From Streptomyces parvus (GTDB lineage: Bacteria > Actinomycetota > Actinomycetes > Streptomycetales > Streptomycetaceae), in assembly GCF_032121415.1 (NCBI RefSeq), contig NZ_CP135079.1:6882001-6946000 (forward strand): DNA of 64,000 nt, in the 5' to 3' direction. The position numbers were made by a program, and so were the translations under genes. This document shows positions 60,841-64,000 of the stretch, in pieces. How positions within the stretch are numbered: position 1 is the first letter of the stretch; each line of letters opens with the position of its first letter. Under the pieces are notes generated by a model. It was not told the DNA's origin. It searched no databases and saw only the letters and a program-made list of their open reading frames with translations.

Positions 60841-62408
60841 AAGGGAACGGGACATTCGCGCGCCGGGTGCAGGAGGGTCTGCTCGCCGAGATCAGCGGGC
60901 TGACGGTCGGTCCGGTGTCCGGGGGCCCGCCTGTCCTGCACGACGCCTCCCTGTCGGTTGCGCCAGGGCAGGTGCTGGGGATCGTGGGCAGGTCGGGTTC
61001 CGGCAAGAGCAGCTTGGCCTACAGCCTGCTCGGACACGTCCGACCCGGCCTGGAGGTGCGGTCAGGAACTGCCCAGGTGGCCGGACTCGACCCTTTTACC
61101 CCTGCGGACGCCGGTCGGCTGCGGGGACGCGTGGTGTCGTTCCTGGGACAGGACCCGGCATCATCGCTCAACCCCGCGCTACAGATCGGCACGCAGATCG
61201 CGGAGGCGGTACGCCTGCGCTCGGCCGTGAAGCGTGCGAACGACGTTCGTGCGCGGGCTGAGGAACTGCTGCTTTCCGTGCGGCTGCCGGCCGACCGGGC
61301 GTTTCGGCGACGGATGCCGCGGCAGCTGTCGGGAGGGCAGGCCCAACGCGTCGGCCTCGCACTGGCCCTGGCTGGTACACCCCGCCTGCTGGTCCTCGAC
61401 GAGCCCACCAGCGGTTTGGACACGGTCCTGGCCGACGCGATGCGCGGCCTGCTGGCCGAGGTCCTCTCCGAGGGTGACCGCGCCGCGTTGCTGGTCAGCC
61501 ACGACCCGGCGTGGATCGCGTCCGTGGCGGACGAGGTGATCCGCCTGGAGGGAGGGCGGATCGTCACGGCAGGGCCGGTGAAGAGACCGGTGCCTGTTCT
61601 GACACAGACGAAAGCCCGCACCGGCTGGTCCGGTCCGCCGCGGCCGCAGGAAGTCACCACCGAGGGAGGGCTGCACGTGCGCGGGCTGAGTGCCGCCCAC
61701 GGCCGCGTTGCCGTGCTGCACGACGTCTCCCTCACCGTCCCGGCAGGCTCCTGCACCGCCGTGGTGGGCCCCTCGGGTTCGGGGAAGACCACCCTCGCCC
61801 GCTGTCTCGCAGGGCTCCACCGGCCCGTACGAGGCAGTGCCGAGTGGCGGGAGGCCGGTGCGGAGCGAGGACGCGGCGCCGCGGTGCAACTCGTCGCACA
61901 GGACGCCCGCGGCGCCCTCAACCCCCGGGAATCCGTGAGGTCCGCGCTCCTACGCCCTCTCAGGGGAGTCGGGCGTCGACCCACCGAGGACGCGCTCGAA
62001 GAGGCCGTACGGCTGCTCGGCCTGGTCGGTCTGGATGAGGGTGTACTGACGCGCAGACCGGGGGAGTTGTCGGGCGGCCAGCGCCAGCGCGTCGCCCTGG
62101 CGCGGACGCTGGCGGCTCAGCCGCGCGCTCTCGTCTGCGACGAGATCACCTCGGCGCTGGACTCGGACACGGCGAGCGGAATCCTTGACCTGCTGGACTC
62201 GCTGCGGTCGACGATGGGGCTGACCGTCGTGATGGTGACGCACGACCTGACGGCCGTCGCCCGCCGTGCGGAGAGGGTCGTCGTCCTGGACGCGGGAAGG
62301 GTGGTCGAGGACGGCCCCGCCGAACAAGTGCTCCAGGCGCCGGAACACCCCCGTACGAGGCAACTGCTCTCCTACGCCGGCGATGCCGTCCTCGCCGTAC
62401 CGGAGTAG
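60837..62408 (+). CDS. fused double ABC ATPase (DppD-DppF type)
   Basis: 523 residues, GTG 60837 overlapping the permease stop. Two full nucleotide-binding domains in one chain: first with GRSGSGKSS near residue 50, LSGGQAQRVGL and LLVLDEPTSGLD; second with GPSGSGKTT near 311, LSGGQRQRVAL and ALVCDEITSALD. In the second Walker B the Pro is Ile. Both sites look functional. Powers the uptake system. Followed by a terminator. Confidence 0.91.
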   Translation: MKGNGTFARRVQEGLLAEISGLTVGPVSGGPPVLHDASLSVAPGQVLGIVGRSGSGKSSLAYSLLGHVRPGLEVRSGTAQVAGLDPFTPADAGRLRGRVVSFLGQDPASSLNPALQIGTQIAEAVRLRSAVKRANDVRARAEELLLSVRLPADRAFRRRMPRQLSGGQAQRVGLALALAGTPRLLVLDEPTSGLDTVLADAMRGLLAEVLSEGDRAALLVSHDPAWIASVADEVIRLEGGRIVTAGPVKRPVPVLTQTKARTGWSGPPRPQEVTTEGGLHVRGLSAAHGRVAVLHDVSLTVPAGSCTAVVGPSGSGKTTLARCLAGLHRPVRGSAEWREAGAERGRGAAVQLVAQDARGALNPRESVRSALLRPLRGVGRRPTEDALEEAVRLLGLVGLDEGVLTRRPGELSGGQRQRVALARTLAAQPRALVCDEITSALDSDTASGILDLLDSLRSTMGLTVVMVTHDLTAVARRAERVVVLDAGRVVEDGPAEQVLQAPEHPRTRQLLSYAGDAVLAVPE

Positions 62409-62438
62409 CAAGGCATGGGGGGCCTCTCACGAGCGGCA

Positions 62439-62470
62439 GGAGGAGCGCCTCGCCCACCGGGCGCTCCTCC
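62439..62470. terminator. hairpin between convergent operons
   Basis: GGAGGAGCGCC (62439-62449) pairs perfectly with GGCGCTCCTCC (62460-62470) over a 10-base loop. Serves the ABC operon and the converging ligase gene. Confidence 0.7.
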
Positions 62471-62480
62471 CGGCCGCGCC

Positions 62481-64000
62481 TTACGACTGGAGCAGACGTT
62501 CTGCCAACGCCGCCTTGTCCACCTTTCCGACCGCGGTGAGCGGGAGCGCGGGAACCTGCACGACCTCGTCCGGCGCTTTGTGCCCGGCCAGCCCGCGCTC
62601 CTTGAGATGGGCGGCGACCTCCCGCGCGCCGGGAGCCGAACCCTCGCAGACGACGAAGGCGACGGACCGCTCACCCCACCGCACGTCCGGCACACCGACC
62701 AGGGCCGCGGCGGTGATCGTCAAATGTGTCAGCAACTCCTCCTCCACCTCCACCGCGGCGATCTTCTCGCCGCCCCGGTTGATCTGGTCCTTGATCCGCC
62801 CCACCACCACGAGATGTCCGGTGGGCAAGCGCCGCACCACGTCCCCGGTCCGGTAGTACCCGTCCGGCGTGAACGCCGTGCGGTTGTACTCCTCGGCGCG
62901 GTAGTAGCCACGCAGCGTGTACGGGCCCCTGGTGAGGAGTTCGCCCGCCGTCCCGTCCGGCACGGGCGTGCCGTCGGTGTCCGCCACGAGAACCTCGTCG
63001 TCCGGCGAGACGGGTCGGCCCTGGGTGGCACAGACCAGGTCCTCGGAGTCGTCGAGGCGCGTCAGGTTGATCAGACCCTCCGCCATGCCGAAGACCTGTT
63101 GCACGGTCGCCCCGAGCGCCGGTCCCAGCTTGCGGGCCTGGTCCTCCGGCAGCCGGGCCCCGCCGACCTGCACCACCGTGAGGCTGCCGAGGTCCCAGGA
63201 TCCGGACGCGGCCTCGGCCATCCAGTGGGGGACGAGCGGCGGGGTCAGCGAGGTCAGGGTCACGCCCTCCTGCTCGACGAGGGCGAATGCCGTCTGCGGG
63301 CTGGGGTCGGGCGCGACGACGACGGTCCCGCCGGCCATCAGGGTGCCCAGCACACCGGGGCAGGCGAAGGTGAAGTTGAAGCCGATCGGCAGCACCGCCA
63401 GGTAGACGGTCCGTGCGTCGAGCGCACAGACATCGGCGCAGGCGCGGGCGTTGTAGGCGTAGTCGTCGTGCGTGCGCGGGATGAGTTTGGGGAGCCCTGT
63501 GGTGCCGCCGGACAGCAACAGGAGGGCGATGTCGGAGGGGGCGGCTCCACCGGCGTCGAGGCCGTGACCCGAGGTGGTTGGCGGTGCTGTGCGAAGCGCC
63601 TCGAAGGAGACGAAGTCCTCGCCCGGTCCCGGATCGCCGACCACGATGACATGCCGCAGCGAGCCGTCCGGTCCCTGCTCCGCCCGCACCTCGCGCATCA
63701 GTTCACGGTGGTCGAATCTGGCGTGCCGGTCGGGCACCACACAGGCCACGGCCCCCGACACGCGCACCAGATGGCCGATCTCCCGGCGCCGATGGCCGGG
63801 CATGGCGTGCACCGGTACCGCACCGAGCCGCTGCAAGGCGAACCAGAGGAGTACGAACTCGGCGCGGTTCGGGAGCTGGACCACCACGCGGTCGCCCCGT
63901 CCGATGCCCAGTCCGCGCAGTCCGCGGGCGATGAGGTCAGCCTCGGCGTCCAACTGGGCGTAGGTCCAGCGGCGGTCGCCATCGACGAGCGCGACGCGCC
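62481..64000 (-). CDS. salicylate/2,3-DHB-type AMP ligase, partial
   Basis: At least 505 residues; the N terminus lies outside the window (the frame is open to the edge with VALVDGDRRWTYAQLDAEAD). Adenylate-forming enzyme: A3 loop LLSGGTTGLPKLIPRTHDDY, IGFNFTFACPG, FGMAEGLINLTRLDD, QGRPVSPDDEV and A8-A10 YYRTGDVV, GRIKDQINRGGEKIAA, LTAVGKVDK. The NFTxxxPG and GRPxSPDDE blocks are those of EntE/DhbE-type aryl acid ligases, which load salicylate or DHB onto a siderophore NRPS. Probable first biosynthetic gene of a metallophore cluster beyond the edge. Confidence 0.9.
   Translation of the reverse strand, partial: RVALVDGDRRWTYAQLDAEADLIARGLRGLGIGRGDRVVVQLPNRAEFVLLWFALQRLGAVPVHAMPGHRRREIGHLVRVSGAVACVVPDRHARFDHRELMREVRAEQGPDGSLRHVIVVGDPGPGEDFVSFEALRTAPPTTSGHGLDAGGAAPSDIALLLLSGGTTGLPKLIPRTHDDYAYNARACADVCALDARTVYLAVLPIGFNFTFACPGVLGTLMAGGTVVVAPDPSPQTAFALVEQEGVTLTSLTPPLVPHWMAEAASGSWDLGSLTVVQVGGARLPEDQARKLGPALGATVQQVFGMAEGLINLTRLDDSEDLVCATQGRPVSPDDEVLVADTDGTPVPDGTAGELLTRGPYTLRGYYRAEEYNRTAFTPDGYYRTGDVVRRLPTGHLVVVGRIKDQINRGGEKIAAVEVEEELLTHLTITAAALVGVPDVRWGERSVAFVVCEGSAPGAREVAAHLKERGLAGHKAPDEVVQVPALPLTAVGKVDKAALAERLLQS

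Overview
The window is high-GC DNA with GTG starts, Streptomyces-type regulators (SARP with NB-ARC and TPR, LacI-led sugar operons, a Zur-like Fur protein) and Tat/lipoprotein signals. It is almost certainly a Streptomyces or close relative, and the many truncated genes and IS remnants suggest an accessory part of a linear chromosome. No rRNA or tRNA was seen.

Layout. 0.7-8.6 kb: a minus-strand sugar operon led by its own LacI regulator (binding protein, two permeases, GH1 beta-glucosidase, GH31 alpha-xylosidase) with a perfect 18-bp operator; it fits uptake of xyloglucan-type oligosaccharides. 9-14 kb: a TIGR04222-type membrane protein, a two-repeat CRISPR-like remnant, then debris (IS5 pieces, polysaccharide lyase, GH20, TetR and SUKH fragments, a frameshifted TAP-like peptidase). 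14.1-21.1 kb: a compact cluster of two unrecognised proteins, a TPR protein and a CHAT caspase-like protease, flanked by two minus-strand genes that share a 19-bp upstream element; probably a conflict/defence or signalling system. 21.2-24.3 kb: HNH and Ku fragments, small membrane and secreted proteins, an S1-domain protein. 24.5-27.5 kb: a SARP/NB-ARC/TPR regulator. 27.7-33.5 kb: a two-gene membrane pair, kinase-like and GNAT proteins, IS debris and a frameshifted secreted protein.

33.6-41.4 kb: a complete counterpart of the enterobacterial yhf operon (YhfZ, Y, U, T, PHP, S, X, W) under a GntR-like regulator, with a shared operator/promoter motif at two promoters. 42-45.7 kb: a penicillin-binding protein with an intact-looking glycosyltransferase but a damaged transpeptidase site, followed by a NodB-type deacetylase. 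45.8-50.4 kb: a decayed IS5 element, remnants, an intact M23 endopeptidase, and a run of 5'-truncated genes (hot-dog dehydratase, old yellow enzyme, hydrolase, SDR).

50.8-64 kb: three overlapping genes for PLP enzymes of three different folds (alanine-racemase-fold decarboxylase, CysK-rhodanese fusion, SufS-like), a methyltransferase, a GNAT protein, a Zur-like regulator, and an operon of ferredoxin, Tat lipoprotein, two permeases and a fused double ATPase, facing a salicylate/DHB-type AMP ligase that runs off the window. The latter order resembles one edge of the coelibactin zincophore cluster of S. coelicolor (from memory). Two Fur-family 7-1-7 boxes lie at the expected places, suggesting zinc-controlled metallophore synthesis and uptake.
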